Source of the DNA: CAIJXJ01 sp964445115
GTDB taxonomy: Bacteria; Pseudomonadota; Gammaproteobacteria; Burkholderiales; Methylophilaceae
Reading direction: 5' to 3'
DNA: 64,000 nt
Assembly (NCBI GenBank): GCA_964445115.1
Contig: CAYUJU010000006.1
Coordinates: forward strand, 13,918 to 77,917
How positions within the stretch are numbered: the first letter of the stretch is position 1; each line of letters opens with the position of its first letter. Under the pieces are notes generated by a model that was not told the origin of the DNA, searched no databases, and saw only the letters and a program-made list of their open reading frames with translations. The translations under genes and the position numbers were made by a program. This document shows positions 51,307-60,420 of this stretch, one piece after another.

Positions 51307-52851
51307 TCAGGCCGCCGCCTCTTCCTCGTGTTGCGAGGAATCTACGAGGTTCAAATCCAGCTGGGTGCTGGAGTTGGCGGGCTTCTTCTTTTTGTCACCG
51401 TCGCTGCGTGCTGCCTCGATCGCCGCCAGGTATGCCTCCGTGATGTCCCCCGTCACGTACTTGCCATCAAAGCAGGAACAGTCGAACTGCGTCAGGTTCG
51501 GGTTGCTGAGCTGGATATCCTTGACCAGCGCATCGAGGTCCTGATAAATCAGGGCATCGGCACCGATTTCCTTGCAGATTTCCTCGTCAGTGCGACCGGT
51601 CGCCAGCAACTCATCGCGCGAGGGCATGTCGATGCCATACACGTTGGGGAAGCGAACAGGCGGCGCCGCTGAGGCAAAAAATACCTTGTTGGCGCCCGCC
51701 TCACGGGCCATCTGCACGATGCGTTGCGAGGTGGTGCCGCGCACGATGGAATCGTCCACCAGCAACACGTTCTTGCCCTTGAACTCCATGCCGATCGGGT
51801 TGAGCTTCTGGCGCACCGATTTCTTGCGCAGCGCCTGCCCGGGCATGATGAAGGTGCGGCCGATATAGCGGTTCTTGATGAAGCCTTCGCGATACGTCAG
51901 GTTCAGCGCGTTGGCCAGCTGCAATGCGGAAGGACGGCTGGTATCCGGAATCGGAATCACGACGTCGATGTGCAGGTCTTTCCATTCGCGGTGGATCTTT
52001 TCTGCCAGGCTTTCGCCCATGTGCAAACGGGTCTGGTAAACGGACACGCCGTCGATCACGGAATCCGGGCGAGCCAGATAGACGTATTCGAAAATACACG
52101 GTGTCAGCTTCGGGTTCTCAGCACACTGGCGCGAGTGGAAGTTGCCATCCATGTCGATGAAGATCGCTTCGCCTGGCGCCACGTCACGCACCAACTGGAA
52201 CCCCAGCACGTCCAGCGCCACGCTCTCGGAGGCCACGATGTGCTCCACACCCTTGTCGGTCTCTTGACGGCCAATCACCAGCGGACGGATACCATGCGGG
52301 TCACGGAAGGCCAGCAGCCCGTAGTTGGCGATCATCGCCACCACGCCGTAGGCTCCCTTGACGCGACGGTGCACGCCCGCCACAGCGTTAAAAATCATGT
52401 CCACGTCCAGCGCTGCGCTACGGGCAGTACTCTCGATTTCGTGGGCCAGTACGTTGAGCAGCACCTCGGAATCCGAGGTCGTATTGATGTGGCGCAGGTC
52501 CTGACGGAACATCTCCTGCTTGAGTTGTTCGGAGTTGGTCAGATTGCCGTTATGCCCCAGCACGATGCCGAACGGCGAATTCACGTAGAACGGCTGCGCC
52601 TCAGCGGCGGAAGAAGAGCCCGCCGTCGGGTAACGCACATGGGCGATGCCCACGTTGCCGATCAGGCTGCGCATGTGACGCGTCTGGAACACGTCCTGCA
52701 CCAGACCGTTGTTCTTGTGCATGTAGAACGTGCCGCCATCGCTGGTCACGATACCGGCGGCATCCTGCCCGCGATGTTGCAAGACCAGCAACCCGTCATA
52801 CAGCAACTGGTTTACCGGGTTTTTTCCGACAATGCCGATAATTCCGCACAT
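51307..52851 (-). CDS. purF: Amidophosphoribosyltransferase
   Basis: First committed enzyme of purine synthesis, 514 residues. The glutaminase nucleophile is Cys2 (MCGIIGIVG), YPTAGSSSAAEAQPF and GHNGNLTN belong to the Ntn domain, and the PRPP-binding loop is LLVDDSIVRGTTS. The C-terminus carries a poly-Lys, acidic tail of about 30 residues. Follows cvpA on the same strand, 33 bp apart, as in many proteobacteria. Confidence 0.97.
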   Translation of the reverse strand: MCGIIGIVGKNPVNQLLYDGLLVLQHRGQDAAGIVTSDGGTFYMHKNNGLVQDVFQTRHMRSLIGNVGIAHVRYPTAGSSSAAEAQPFYVNSPFGIVLGHNGNLTNSEQLKQEMFRQDLRHINTTSDSEVLLNVLAHEIESTARSAALDVDMIFNAVAGVHRRVKGAYGVVAMIANYGLLAFRDPHGIRPLVIGRQETDKGVEHIVASESVALDVLGFQLVRDVAPGEAIFIDMDGNFHSRQCAENPKLTPCIFEYVYLARPDSVIDGVSVYQTRLHMGESLAEKIHREWKDLHIDVVIPIPDTSRPSALQLANALNLTYREGFIKNRYIGRTFIMPGQALRKKSVRQKLNPIGMEFKGKNVLLVDDSIVRGTTSQRIVQMAREAGANKVFFASAAPPVRFPNVYGIDMPSRDELLATGRTDEEICKEIGADALIYQDLDALVKDIQLSNPNLTQFDCSCFDGKYVTGDITEAYLAAIEAARSDGDKKKKPANSSTQLDLNLVDSSQHEEEAAA

Positions 52852-52884
52852 GATCGATCGTCCGCTCGAATAGATGAAATACGT

Positions 52885-53373
52885 TTAGAAATGGATATGC
52901 CGGGAAATCCCCTGCGGGACCCAAGGCAGGATACTCAGGACCATGGCTTCCAATGGTGCGCTGAACATGGCATTACGCCAGCGCGCATCCTGAGGAAGAC
53001 TGGTCAGGCCCGCCAGCAACACCAGCACACCCACGATGATCACACCGCGGGCCAACCCAAAAATGGCGCCCAGCCAACGATCCAGCCAGCCCAGCCCTAC
53101 CTTCTTGAAGACCTCCGACAGGGCAATCGCCAGCAAGCTGGTCACCAGCAAGGTCGCAAGGAACAGGATCACGAACCCCGCCAGCAACTTCAGGGTTTCC
53201 GTCGGAATCGCTTCCGGCAACAAGGGCACCAGCTGCAGCGTGTAGGTCTTGGCGACGAAAAAGGCCGCCACCCACCCCGCCAACGCCAACGTTTCTCTTA
53301 CAAACCCGCGCATCATGCTCAGCAGGATGGAGAGCCCCACCACTGCAAGCACGGCGTAATCGAATACCGTCAT
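52885..53373 (-). CDS. cvpA: CvpA family membrane protein
   Basis: Inner-membrane protein of 162 residues with four hydrophobic segments and the CvpA signature (VFDYAVLAVVGLSILLSMMRGF, the LGWLDRWLGAIFGLARG loop). The family is needed for colicin V export in some E. coli strains and is linked to envelope stress; its mechanism is unclear. Its ATG overlaps the SPOR gene stop by one base (TAATG), so the two are coupled. Confidence 0.93.
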   Translation of the reverse strand: MTVFDYAVLAVVGLSILLSMMRGFVRETLALAGWVAAFFVAKTYTLQLVPLLPEAIPTETLKLLAGFVILFLATLLVTSLLAIALSEVFKKVGLGWLDRWLGAIFGLARGVIIVGVLVLLAGLTSLPQDARWRNAMFSAPLEAMVLSILPWVPQGISRHIHF

Positions 53374-54059
53374 TACTTGTTGGCCACGACCATGGCGCCC
53401 ATCCCGGCCGCCTTCAGCTTGGCCTGCACAGCCTCAGCATCCGCGCGCGTGGCGAAAGGCCCTGTACGCAAGCGAATCTTGGTTCCCTTGGGCGTGCTCA
53501 GCTTCTCACGTGTCACCTTCACCCCTTGCGCAGCAAGCTTGGCTTCCAGTTTCTTGAGCGGCTCACCCTCGGTAAACACGCCGATCTGCACCACGAAGGC
53601 GCCCTTCTTGGCCGGGGTCGGCTTCGACGCCTCCGGCTTGGCGGCCACTTGCGGTTTTGGGGTCTCAGGTTTGGCAACCGGCGCCGTTTCAGGTTTGGAT
53701 ACGGGTTCAGGCTTGGTTACGGGCTGCGGCTTTTCGGTCACAGGGGGCTTGACTGCGGGCGCAGCAGGCTTCTCCAGCGGAGGTGCCAACGGCTGGACTT
53801 TTTCGGCCGCAGTCTCGTGGGCCGCGGGCTGTGAGGTCGCATTCGGCGATACGGGAACGATTCTGGAAGAAAAACTGGTGCCATCCTGACTGGGGATGGT
53901 GATGGCAATATCCTGCTGCGTCGGCTTGACCTCGCGATCATCAAGTACCATCGGCAGCACGGTAACCATCAGCAGCACTAGGGCGATCGCGCCCACCAGT
54001 CGCCGCCGGGCACGTTTCCTGAACTGAATTTCCTGCTCGCTAACCTGATTGGTCGCCAT
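53373..54059 (-). CDS. SPOR-domain cell-division protein (DedD-like)
   Basis: Single-pass inner-membrane protein of 228 residues. A cytoplasmic basic N-terminus (RKRARRRL), one membrane helix (about 20-38), a long Pro/Ala/Lys/Val-rich linker (about 60-150) and a C-terminal SPOR domain (about 150-228; FVVQIGVFTEGEPLKKLEAKL, RLRTGPFATRADAEA) that binds denuded septal peptidoglycan. Position between folC and cvpA is that of dedD. Enriched at the division site in relatives. Confidence 0.9.
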   Translation of the reverse strand: MATNQVSEQEIQFRKRARRRLVGAIALVLLMVTVLPMVLDDREVKPTQQDIAITIPSQDGTSFSSRIVPVSPNATSQPAAHETAAEKVQPLAPPLEKPAAPAVKPPVTEKPQPVTKPEPVSKPETAPVAKPETPKPQVAAKPEASKPTPAKKGAFVVQIGVFTEGEPLKKLEAKLAAQGVKVTREKLSTPKGTKIRLRTGPFATRADAEAVQAKLKAAGMGAMVVANK

Positions 54060-54062
54060 GCG

Positions 54063-55349
54063 TCACCCGAAAGTCTTGGGCAGCTCATGCATCACATCAG
54101 CCACCGTATAGAAAGAACCAAACACGATGATTCTATCATTTTCACCCACGCCAAGACAGGCTTGACGGAAGGCCGTTTTCACGTCATCAAAAACGGCTAA
54201 GGAAGCGTTCGCCGCCACCGCGCGCAGCCGATCCGCCAGATAAGTGGCCGAAGCACCCCGCGGTGCATGAATGCTGGCCATGTGCCAGACATCGACAACC
54301 GGAGCCAGCAACTGCATGACGCCTGCAACATCCTTGTCCGCCAGCATGGCACACACCGCTACCGTTTTTCCCGTCACCGGGTACGCACGCAGGTTTTCCG
54401 CCAAACCCTTGGCCGCATGTGGATTGTGCGCCACATCAAGGATCACGTGCGGCCGCAGACTCAGTGTCTGAAATCTGCCTGGCAAGCTAACCCGCTGCAA
54501 CCCCACCCGGATCGCCTCCTGCGAGACCGGTAGCCGCGCCTGCAGGCACTGCACCGCATTGACCACGCAGGCGGCATTGAAAAACTGGAACGTCCCGTTC
54601 AGCGCAGGCTGCGGCAGCGCGTCGATCACCACGCCATCCCCTACGTAACGCCATCCCTTTCCGTCAGCTTCGAAACGGAAATGTTCGCCGATCTGCCGGT
54701 ACTGTGCCGCGATCTCGCGCGCATGCCGCACCAGCGTCTCGGGAGGCTCGGGATCTCCGCAAATCGCGGGAACGTCGGCTCGGTATACCCCGGCTTTTTC
54801 TGTCGCGATGCTTTCCCGCGTATGGCCGAGATAATCCACATGGTCCAGATCGACGCTGGTGACGATTGCACAGGCCGGTTCAAAAATATTCACGGCATCC
54901 AGCCGCCCACCCAGCCCGACTTCCAGTACCGCCACATCGACACCTGCGCGAACGAAATGCCACATGGCGGCCAAGGTGCCAAACTCGAAGTAGGTCAGTG
55001 GCGTCTCGCCGCGTGCCGCCTCAACGGCCGCGAACGCAGCGCACAGGGCGTCATCCCCGACTTCGACGCCGTCCACGCGAACCCGCTCGTTGTACCGCAG
55101 TAAATGCGGCGAGGTGTAACAGGCGACGCGATAACCCGCCTCACGATAGATCCGCTCCAGCATGGCGCAGGTAGAACCCTTGCCGTTGGTGCCGGCAACC
55201 AGAATGACGGGGAAATCGTATTGCAGCGCGAGACGGTCTCGCACCTGGCTGACACGCTCCAGCCCAAGCGCGATGGACTTTGGATGCAGCTGCTCTAGGT
55301 AGGAAAGCCAGTCGGCGAGGCCGACTGGCAAAGGCAAGGGATCAGGCAA
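54063..55349 (-). CDS. folC: Folylpolyglutamate / dihydrofolate synthase
   Basis: Mur-ligase-family enzyme of 428 residues adding glutamate to dihydropteroate and folates. The P-loop GTNGKGSTCAML, SPHLLRYNERVRVDG and VGLGGRLDAVN segments are clear. The frame starts with TTG at 55349, overlapping the accD end by 8 bp; no ATG is available near the family-typical N-terminus and no ribosome-binding site is obvious, so translation probably depends on accD. Length is normal. Confidence 0.93.
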   Translation of the reverse strand: MPDPLPLPVGLADWLSYLEQLHPKSIALGLERVSQVRDRLALQYDFPVILVAGTNGKGSTCAMLERIYREAGYRVACYTSPHLLRYNERVRVDGVEVGDDALCAAFAAVEAARGETPLTYFEFGTLAAMWHFVRAGVDVAVLEVGLGGRLDAVNIFEPACAIVTSVDLDHVDYLGHTRESIATEKAGVYRADVPAICGDPEPPETLVRHAREIAAQYRQIGEHFRFEADGKGWRYVGDGVVIDALPQPALNGTFQFFNAACVVNAVQCLQARLPVSQEAIRVGLQRVSLPGRFQTLSLRPHVILDVAHNPHAAKGLAENLRAYPVTGKTVAVCAMLADKDVAGVMQLLAPVVDVWHMASIHAPRGASATYLADRLRAVAANASLAVFDDVKTAFRQACLGVGENDRIIVFGSFYTVADVMHELPKTFG

Positions 55350-56208
55350 CGGCGTTATGGCGCATCATGTTGCAGATCAGCACGGCCAGCTTGTCGCGCA
55401 TTTCGCGACGATCGACGATCATGTCGATGGCACCGTGCTCCAGCAGGAACTCGGAACGCTGGAAGCCTTCCGGCAAGGTTTCACGCACGGTCTGCTCGAT
55501 CACGCGCGGGCCGGCAAAACCGATCAGTGCATTCGGCTCGCCGATGATGACATCGCCCAACATGGCGAAGCTGGCGGACACGCCGCCCATGGTCGGGTCG
55601 GTCAACACCGAAATGAACGGCAATTGCGCCTGGCTCAACTGGGTCAATGCTGCGCTGGTCTTGGCCATCTGCATCAATGAGAACAGCCCTTCCTGCATAC
55701 GCGCCCCACCACTGGCGGAGAAGCAGATGAACGGCGCCTTCTGCTCAATGGCCACCTGCACGCCGCGCACGAAGCGCTCGCCGACCACCGACCCCATGGA
55801 ACCGCCCTGGAAACGGAACTCGAACGCCGCTGCGACGACCGGCACAGTCTTGATCGCGCCCTGCATCACCACCAAGGCATCCGTTTCGCCGGTTTCTGCC
55901 TGGCTCGCCTTCAGCCGATCGGGATAACGCTTGCTATCCTTGAACTTGAGCGGGTCGAGCGGCGTTACTTCGGCGCCGATCTCGAAGCGTCCCTCGGCAT
56001 CCAGCACGAAATCCAGACGTGTACGGGCGGAGATACGGTTGTGGTGACCACACTTCGGACACACTTCCTGATTGTTTTCCAGATCGGTGCGGTACAGCAC
56101 CGCCTCGCAGGATGGGCACTTGCTCCACAAGCCTTCCGGTACGGTTTTCTTGGAGTCGCCGATACTGCGCTTGATCTTGGGAGGGAGGAGTTTCTGTAAC
56201 CAGCTCAT
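55342..56208 (-). CDS. accD: Acetyl-CoA carboxylase carboxyltransferase subunit beta
   Basis: Beta subunit of the carboxyltransferase that makes malonyl-CoA, 288 residues. An N-terminal zinc ribbon has paired cysteines (KCPSCEAVLY and VCPKCGHHNR); the crotonase-like domain shows GGSMGSVVGE, SASGGARMQEG and PTMGGVSASFA. Between trpA and folC, the usual proteobacterial order. ATG 56208. Confidence 0.96.
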   Translation of the reverse strand: MSWLQKLLPPKIKRSIGDSKKTVPEGLWSKCPSCEAVLYRTDLENNQEVCPKCGHHNRISARTRLDFVLDAEGRFEIGAEVTPLDPLKFKDSKRYPDRLKASQAETGETDALVVMQGAIKTVPVVAAAFEFRFQGGSMGSVVGERFVRGVQVAIEQKAPFICFSASGGARMQEGLFSLMQMAKTSAALTQLSQAQLPFISVLTDPTMGGVSASFAMLGDVIIGEPNALIGFAGPRVIEQTVRETLPEGFQRSEFLLEHGAIDMIVDRREMRDKLAVLICNMMRHNAVA

Positions 56209-56224
56209 GAATTATGTTCTCTCG

Positions 56225-57022
56225 TTATGCGTCAATCGCCGCACGCAATTCGGCAATCAGCTTGCCTACATTAGCCACGACCTGATCGACGGGCGAATTC
56301 TCGACTTCCAGTACGGTACGACTGCCGACGACAACAGCATCTCCGATGGCGGAGATCGCCTTGGCCGTCGCGGCATCGCGCACGCCGAAACCCACACCGA
56401 TCGGCAGCGCAGTATGTTGGCGAATCGCCGCTACCTTTTGTGCCACATCGGCGACATCCAGATTACCTGCGCCAGTCACACCGCGCAGGGAAACGTAATA
56501 AATGAAACCGTTAGCCGCCTCGACCACGCGTTGCACGCGCTCAGCTTCCGTGGTCGGTGACAGCAGGAAAATCGTGTCGATGCCATGCGCCTTCAGCACA
56601 TCGACAAAGCCGCCACACTCTTCCGGCGGATAGTCCACGGTGAGCACACCGTCCACGCCGCTGGCGGCGGCCTGCGACGCAAATTGCTCGTAGCCCATGG
56701 CTTCGATCGGGTTGGCATACCCCATCAGCACGACCGGCGTCACGGCATCCTGCTGGCGGAATTCGGCAACCATCGCCAGCACTTTGCGCAGCGACATTTT
56801 GTGTGCGAGTGCACGTTCGCTGGCACGCTGGATCACCGGGCCATCCGCCATCGGGTCAGAGAAAGGCACGCCCAGTTCGACCAAGTCTGCACCGCCCTTG
56901 ACCATGGCGTGCATCAACGGCACCGTGAGTTCCGGATTCGGGTCACCTGCAGTGACGAACGGGATCAGTGCCTTGCGCCCGGATTGCTTGAGGGCGGCAA
57001 ATACGTTCTGGATACGACTCAC
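56225..57022 (-). CDS. trpA: Tryptophan synthase alpha chain
   Basis: TIM-barrel subunit of 265 residues splitting indole-3-glycerol phosphate. The catalytic Glu and Asp are in VELGVPFSDPMADGP; the phosphate-binding loops include GVGFGVRD. Starts with GTG at 57022, overlapping the trpB stop by 4 bp (GTGA), as expected for equimolar synthesis. Confidence 0.96.
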   Translation of the reverse strand: MSRIQNVFAALKQSGRKALIPFVTAGDPNPELTVPLMHAMVKGGADLVELGVPFSDPMADGPVIQRASERALAHKMSLRKVLAMVAEFRQQDAVTPVVLMGYANPIEAMGYEQFASQAAASGVDGVLTVDYPPEECGGFVDVLKAHGIDTIFLLSPTTEAERVQRVVEAANGFIYYVSLRGVTGAGNLDVADVAQKVAAIRQHTALPIGVGFGVRDAATAKAISAIGDAVVVGSRTVLEVENSPVDQVVANVGKLIAELRAAIDA

Positions 57023-58221
57023 AGGGTAATTCCTTTCACGCGCGCCACGGTATTCATGTCCTTGTCACCACGGCCGGACAGGTTGACCAGCAACACCTTG
57101 TCCTTGCTCATGGTTGGCGCGATCTTCATAGCATGGGCCAGCGCGTGACTGGACTCCAGTGCCGGGATAATGCCTTCGAACTTGCACAGGGCGTCGAAGC
57201 CAGCAATCGCCTCTTCGTCGTCGATGGCGACGTACTGGGCACGATGAATGTCCTTGAGCAGACAGTGCTCGGGACCGACACCGGGATAATCTAGGCCTGC
57301 AGAAATCGAGTGTGTCTCGATGATCTGGCCGTCCTCGTCCTGCATCAGGTAAACCTTATTACCGTGCAGCACGCCGATTTTGGCGTTACCCGTGAGCGGT
57401 GCCGCGTGCTGGCCGCTGGCGATACCGTGACCACCGGCTTCCACGCCGATTAGTTGCACGCCCTCTTCCTCGATGTAGGGGTGGAAGATACCGATGGCGT
57501 TGGAGCCGCCGCCGACGCAGGCAATCACCGCATCCGGCTGGCGCCCAATCAATTCCGGCATCTGCACCTTGGCTTCGTTGCCGATGACGCACTGGAAATC
57601 ACGCACCATCATCGGGTACGGATGCGGGCCGGCCGCGGTACCGAAGATGTAGAACGTGCTCTCTACGTTGGTCACCCAGTCGCGAATCGCTTCGTTACAA
57701 GCATCCTTGAGCGTACGGGAACCGCTTTCCACCGGCACCACTGTCGCTCCCAGCAGCTTCATGCGGAATACGTTGGGGGCTTGGCGCTGCACGTCCTCGG
57801 CGCCCATGTACACCACGCACTCCATGCCGAAACGTGCCGCCACGGTGGCCGTGGCCACGCCGTGCATGCCCGCACCGGTCTCGGCGATCACGCGCTTTTT
57901 ACCCATGCGCTTGGCCAGCAAGGCCTGACCGATGGCGTTGTTGATCTTATGCGCGCCAGTATGGTTGAGGTCTTCACGCTTGAGATAAATCTGCGCGCCG
58001 CCCAGATGCTCGGACAAGCGTTTGGCGTGATAGATCGGGCTGGGACGCCCGACATAGTATTTCAGTTCGTGTGCGAACTCGGCCTTGAACTCCGGGTCAT
58101 CCCGAAAATGCAGATACTGGCGACGCAGCTCGTCAACGGCTGGAATCAGTGTCTCTGCCATGTAGATGCCACCAAACTGACCAAAATGGCCAGCGGCATC
58201 CGGAAAATCATACTTGCCCAT
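57019..58221 (-). CDS. trpB: Tryptophan synthase beta chain
   Basis: PLP enzyme of 400 residues joining indole and serine. The PLP lysine is in REDLNHTGAHKINN, the Gly loop is VACVGGGSNAIGIF, and LLKDIHRAQYVAI and the C-terminal LSGRGDKD motif are complete. ATG 58221 with GGAG upstream. Overlaps trpA by 4 bp; trpF lies 33 bp upstream. Confidence 0.97.
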   Translation of the reverse strand: MGKYDFPDAAGHFGQFGGIYMAETLIPAVDELRRQYLHFRDDPEFKAEFAHELKYYVGRPSPIYHAKRLSEHLGGAQIYLKREDLNHTGAHKINNAIGQALLAKRMGKKRVIAETGAGMHGVATATVAARFGMECVVYMGAEDVQRQAPNVFRMKLLGATVVPVESGSRTLKDACNEAIRDWVTNVESTFYIFGTAAGPHPYPMMVRDFQCVIGNEAKVQMPELIGRQPDAVIACVGGGSNAIGIFHPYIEEEGVQLIGVEAGGHGIASGQHAAPLTGNAKIGVLHGNKVYLMQDEDGQIIETHSISAGLDYPGVGPEHCLLKDIHRAQYVAIDDEEAIAGFDALCKFEGIIPALESSHALAHAMKIAPTMSKDKVLLVNLSGRGDKDMNTVARVKGITL

Positions 58222-58254
58222 ATATCGCCTGCTCCATTTAGTGAGGATTGTGAT

Positions 58255-58881
58255 TTACCTGCCAGAGCAGGCTTGCACGCCTCGCATGAACGCAGCCATC
58301 TTGTCTGCGTCCTTGATTCCCTTGTCCCGCTCGACCCCACCGCTGACATCCACCGCGTAGGGACGGGTACTGCGAATCGCCTCTGAGACATTCGACGGAT
58401 TCAGACCACCTGCCAGAATGAAAGGTTTCGGAAGGCCTGTCGGGATCAACTCCCAGTCGAATACTTGCCCGGTGCCGCCGTGCGCCCCCTTGGCGTAGGC
58501 ATCCAGTAACAGCGCACTGGCGTCTGCATAATCGGACGCGTATTGTACCAAATTTGTCTCGGGCCGGACGCGCACCGCCTTGAGGTACGGCACCCCGAAC
58601 TGCGCACAGAAATGGGGGGGTTCTTCTCCATGAAACTGCAATACGTCGAGACGCACGGCACTGAGTACAGCCCGCACTTCAGCAGCGGTAGCATTGACGA
58701 ATAGCCCAACCGCGCTGACGAAAGGAGGAATGCCCCGTACGATCTCGGCAGCTCGCTCAGTGGTGACATGACGTGGGCTTTTTTGGTAGAACACCAGCCC
58801 AATAGCATCCGCACCAGACTCCGCTGCCGCAAGGGCATCTTCAACACGGGTGATTCCGCAGATTTTGACACGTGTACGCAA
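58255..58881 (-). CDS. trpF: Phosphoribosylanthranilate isomerase
   Basis: TIM-barrel isomerase of about 208 residues in tryptophan synthesis. RVKICGITR is the family N-terminus with the catalytic Cys, LQFHGEE and AVDVSGGVE hold the catalytic Asp. The only reasonable start is a TTG at 58881; the in-frame ATG at 58992 would add 37 unrelated residues and overlap truA by 58 bp. The ribosome-binding site is weak, suggesting coupling with truA, whose stop is 53 bp upstream. Confidence 0.92.
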   Translation of the reverse strand: MRTRVKICGITRVEDALAAAESGADAIGLVFYQKSPRHVTTERAAEIVRGIPPFVSAVGLFVNATAAEVRAVLSAVRLDVLQFHGEEPPHFCAQFGVPYLKAVRVRPETNLVQYASDYADASALLLDAYAKGAHGGTGQVFDWELIPTGLPKPFILAGGLNPSNVSEAIRSTRPYAVDVSGGVERDKGIKDADKMAAFMRGVQACSGR

Positions 58882-58934
58882 GAGTATGGTTCGCCACAGG
58901 AAAGCGGCTAGATTAACCGAAAGCGCCGGGACTG

Positions 58935-59732
58935 TCAGCCAGCGGGAAACGCACACACCTCCAGGCTGCGACCGCGTTCCGGCAAGCCCCATGCTGGATC
59001 ATAGTCAACACCGCTCAGGTACAAGCCGTCCGGGGCGAAGGTCGGCGGCGCGAGCGTGCGATTTCTCTGTTCCAGCAACTCGCCCATCCAGTCGGGCGCA
59101 TGCGTGCCGTTCCCGACGTAGATCAGCGCGCCCACCATGTTACGCACTTGATGATGCAAAAACGCACCGGCATGGAACCGGAACAACACGCTTCCTCCAA
59201 CACGTTCCACCCCAGCCTGATATAACTGCTTGACTGGCGATTTCGCCTGACATTCTGCGGCTCGGAATGTGCTGAAATCGTGCTCGCCGACCAGATAGGC
59301 TGCCGCTTCAGCCATCCGTTCGACATCTAGCGGGCGGTGATACCACCCTGCCTTGCCGTGCAGGATCGCCGGTGCCACCGGGGCGTTGATGAGCCAATAC
59401 TGGTAGCTGCGGCCGCGCGCCGAGAAACGGGCATGAAACTCTTCATGTACCTCACACGACCACCGCACCCGCACGCTGGGCGGCAGGAAGGCGTTCACCC
59501 CACGGACCCAGGCGCTGAGTGGCCGTTGCACTGTTGTATCGAAATGCACCACTTGGAGTAACGCATGCACGCCCGCGTCCGTCCGCCCGGCAGCATGGGT
59601 CCGCACAGCCTCGCCAGCCACCGCTGCCAGTGCCCTCTCAAGTTGATCCTGAATGCCACAACCGGAAGGCTGGCTTTGCCATCCGCACCAGGGAAGGCCG
59701 TCATACTCGACACCCAATGCAATTTTCATCAT
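58935..59732 (-). CDS. truA: tRNA pseudouridine(38-40) synthase
   Basis: TruA of about 265 residues, modifying positions 38-40 in the anticodon arm of many tRNAs. The catalytic Asp is in AAGRTDAGVHALLQVVHF; YQYWLINAPVAPAIL and FLHHQVRNMVGAL are family blocks. Start at 59732 (MMKIALGVEYDG), overlapping the stop of the EcfT-like gene; a longer frame to 59783 lies inside that gene. Between fimV and trpF, as usual in this lineage. Confidence 0.94.
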   Translation of the reverse strand: MMKIALGVEYDGLPWCGWQSQPSGCGIQDQLERALAAVAGEAVRTHAAGRTDAGVHALLQVVHFDTTVQRPLSAWVRGVNAFLPPSVRVRWSCEVHEEFHARFSARGRSYQYWLINAPVAPAILHGKAGWYHRPLDVERMAEAAAYLVGEHDFSTFRAAECQAKSPVKQLYQAGVERVGGSVLFRFHAGAFLHHQVRNMVGALIYVGNGTHAPDWMGELLEQRNRTLAPPTFAPDGLYLSGVDYDPAWGLPERGRSLEVCAFPAG

Positions 59733-60352
59733 GCCCATACTACGTAACACACCGCCAATACGCCCACCCCCAGTATCGCCCAATCCACGGGCTTGAATTG
59801 CACCACTTCGATCGCGATTTTTTCCTTTCCGAGCATGACATTGTCATCCTGAAACCAGGTCACCCACATTTCAGATCCCACCAGCCCGCGGAATCTCGGA
59901 TGCTCCAGATACTCCAACGTCAGCCACAAGCGCGCTGAAAAGCGTTGCGGACTGATTCCAACCCGTCGCAAGGGCCGCAGTAGTTGATAAATGGCCGCCA
60001 TCAGGTCTTCTCGTGGCGTACTTCCCAGTAACAGCACAAACCCCGCCAACATGGACAGCAGCCTGAGCGTCTGTAACGCCCCTGCCATCAACCCCTCGTA
60101 GGTGGGCGAAAGCCAGGTCGGCCACCCTGCTACGTATTCCCCCGGAGTAGACAAACTGTAAATCAGCAGCAGGGTCACCAGCAACCAGCGGGAACGCCGC
60201 AGCGTAGTCCTGCAAACCGGGCGATAGCAGGCGTAGGCAACGAGCGTCAGGACTGCGCTCGCCCCCACCAAGGCAGTCACCGGCAGAAGCTGAACCAGCA
60301 CGGCCAGCACGAATAAGCCAGCGATACGCACTACGGGGTGGATCAGGTGCAT
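59729..60352 (-). CDS. EcfT/CbiQ-like membrane protein
   Basis: Integral membrane protein of 207 residues with several hydrophobic segments and the T-component-like pattern STPGEYVAGWP, YEGLMAGALQTLRLLSML, LLGSTPREDLMAAIYQLL and RLWLTLEYLEH. It resembles energy-coupling-factor T subunits, but no S component or ATPase is encoded nearby, so its role is open. The ATG at 60352 directly follows the T-run of the fimV terminator and has no ribosome-binding site; the overlap with truA implies co-expression. Confidence 0.65.
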   Translation of the reverse strand: MHLIHPVVRIAGLFVLAVLVQLLPVTALVGASAVLTLVAYACYRPVCRTTLRRSRWLLVTLLLIYSLSTPGEYVAGWPTWLSPTYEGLMAGALQTLRLLSMLAGFVLLLGSTPREDLMAAIYQLLRPLRRVGISPQRFSARLWLTLEYLEHPRFRGLVGSEMWVTWFQDDNVMLGKEKIAIEVVQFKPVDWAILGVGVLAVCYVVWA

Positions 60353-60395
60353 AAAAAAGGAATGGCCGGACTTGGCCGGCCATCATTTCCTCCCA
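60353..60395 (-). terminator. fimV: Intrinsic terminator of fimV
   Basis: GGCCGG and CCGGCC with a CCAAGT loop, extended by ATGAT/ATT-type pairs, followed by six T on the minus strand. It ends fimV and touches the ATG of the next gene, so read-through would be needed for transcription from fimV. Confidence 0.75.
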
Positions 60396-60420
60396 GAGAT
60401 CAGGGCCTGTTTACACGCAA

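Noticed and set aside
51724..53889. 721-codon plus-strand frame opposite purF, cvpA and the SPOR gene
   Set aside because: It runs across three well-supported minus-strand genes; His/Arg/Gln-rich translation typical of antisense frames.
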